From: Acidobacteriota bacterium
GTDB lineage: Bacteria > Acidobacteriota > UBA6911 > RPQK01 > JADFOI01
DNA: 6,526 nucleotides
Direction of reading: 5' to 3'
NCBI GenBank assembly: GCA_029942065.1
Contig: JAPYTY010000118.1
Location: 1 to 6,526, forward strand
Under the pieces are notes generated by a model. It had not been told where the DNA came from, searched no databases, and saw only the letters and a list, made by a program, of their open reading frames with translations. Shown piece after piece: positions 5,838 through 6,526 of the stretch. A program made the translations under genes and the position numbers. Each line of letters begins with the position of its first letter. Position 1 is the stretch's first letter.

Positions 5838-6526
5838 ACGGCCTCTTGCTGCTGTTCTGTCTTCTTGGGCTGCACCGACCGAACATCCACGTTCTGGGAT
5901 CCGGAATCGACCGTTTTCTGCAGGATCTTGAGCAGCCGAGGCCCATCCAGGCCTCGCATAATCTCACCACCAAGGACCGCTGAGGTGTTTCCGGTTTCTT
6001 CGGAGATGACCACAGCAACAGCGTCGCTCTCTTCCGTGATCCCGATAGCAGCTCGGTGACGAGTCCCCAGCTCCTTACTCAGATAAGGGTCCAGGGTCAG
6101 CGGTAGAAAACAGGCGGCGGCGCTGATCCGGCTTCCCTGAATGATCACCGCTCCATCGTGCAGTGGACTCTTGGGATTGAAAATGGTCAGCAGCAGGTCA
6201 TAAGTGAGAAAGGCATCCAGCTTGATCCCACTCTCAATGTAGTTCCGAAGCCCGATATCTCTTTCAATGACAATCAGGCCACCGATCCTCTTGCTGGAAA
6301 GAGTTGTGGCAGCCAGAACGATTTCCTCGAACTGGTCCTGACCTTTTTTTCCGGCCAGGGTTGGGAGAAATCGGGGGAAAAATCGTCCCCTCCCGATCTG
6401 AGCAAGTCCTCTCCGAATTTCCGATTGGAAAACCACGATCAGCGCGAAAATAAAATAGGTGAAAAAGTTCGCAAACAACCACTCGATGGTCCTCAGTTCC
6501 AGAAACCGTATCACCCCGTAGAACAG
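5834..6526 (-). CDS. cdaA: Diadenylate cyclase CdaA (DisA_N domain), 5' end cut by the window
   Basis: CdaA condenses two ATP into the second messenger c-di-AMP at the cytoplasmic face of the membrane. The window holds the last 230 residues. It opens inside the N-terminal membrane part: a hydrophobic helix (roughly WLFANFFTYFIFALIVVF) is followed by FQSEIRR, matching the FQPEIRR that normally leads into the cyclase domain. The catalytic signatures are intact: SPLHDGA (DGA codons at 6149-6157) and GTRHRAA (RHR codons at 6053-6061), followed by ISEETG. The tail is polar and Gln-rich. A GTG at 6514-6512 could be read as a start, but the frame stays open to the window edge (LFYG-V) and CdaA proteins normally have three membrane helices, so I take the true start to lie outside. 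The stop overlaps the cdaR start by 4 nt, indicating translational coupling. Family assignment is very secure; the missing N-terminus is an inference from family length. Confidence 0.96.
   Translation of the reverse strand: MFYGVIRFLELRTIEWLFANFFTYFIFALIVVFQSEIRRGLAQIGRGRFFPRFLPTLAGKKGQDQFEEIVLAATTLSSKRIGGLIVIERDIGLRNYIESGIKLDAFLTYDLLLTIFNPKSPLHDGAVIIQGSRISAAACFLPLTLDPYLSKELGTRHRAAIGITEESDAVAVVISEETGNTSAVLGGEIMRGLDGPRLLKILQKTVDSGSQNVDVRSVQPKKTEQQQEAV

Noticed and set aside
5280..6059. 259-codon open frame on the plus strand
   Set aside because: It lies antisense to cdaA and cdaR, whose products are clearly recognisable. Its translation has low-complexity, non-family composition and no domain I recognise, so it is a shadow frame.
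6512..6514. GTG as the start of cdaA
   Set aside because: The frame stays open to the window edge with residues LFYG that fit a preceding membrane helix, and a start here would remove the first membrane helices of CdaA.

Overview
This 6.5-kb window is tightly packed, and every real gene lies on the minus strand, so the order of transcription runs from right to left. In that order the genes are: the 3' part of a CdaA-type diadenylate cyclase (6526-5834), a membrane-anchored YbbR-domain protein, CdaR (5837-4914), phosphoglucosamine mutase GlmM (4912-3533), a stand-alone D-glycero-beta-D-manno-heptose-1-phosphate adenylyltransferase, RfaE2/HldC (3371-2892), and most of the transcription-repair coupling factor Mfd (about 2863 to 1, running off the left edge).

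The first three genes form a compact unit. cdaA and cdaR overlap by 4 nt (ATGA), and the cdaR stop and glmM start are 1 nt apart. This is the widely conserved c-di-AMP/cell-wall module: CdaA makes c-di-AMP, CdaR regulates it at the membrane, and GlmM makes glucosamine-1-phosphate for peptidoglycan and LPS precursors and is known in some bacteria to bind and inhibit CdaA. rfaE2 supplies ADP-activated heptose for LPS core (or related heptose glycans), and mfd couples repair to stalled RNA polymerase. Their link to the first three is positional.

The only sizeable gap is the 161 bp between glmM and rfaE2. It holds a 7-bp minisatellite (GGAGYCA) that forms the last codons of glmM, a shorter inverted copy just before rfaE2, two GC-rich hairpins, and a good sigma70-like promoter (TTGGAA-16-TATAAT). 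It therefore looks like a boundary between a cdaA-cdaR-glmM unit and an rfaE2-mfd unit. A second regulatory-looking spot is the rfaE2/mfd junction, where the best ribosome-binding sequence lies inside a hairpin and mfd has no ATG start.

The organism is most likely a Gram-negative bacterium with a heptose-containing envelope that uses c-di-AMP, with moderate GC. This combination is seen in Acidobacteriota, deltaproteobacterial lineages and related phyla; I lean to Acidobacteriota-like at low confidence. The genes are ordinary core genes with intact catalytic motifs. I see no evidence for an undescribed system; the interest is in the repeats and junctions.
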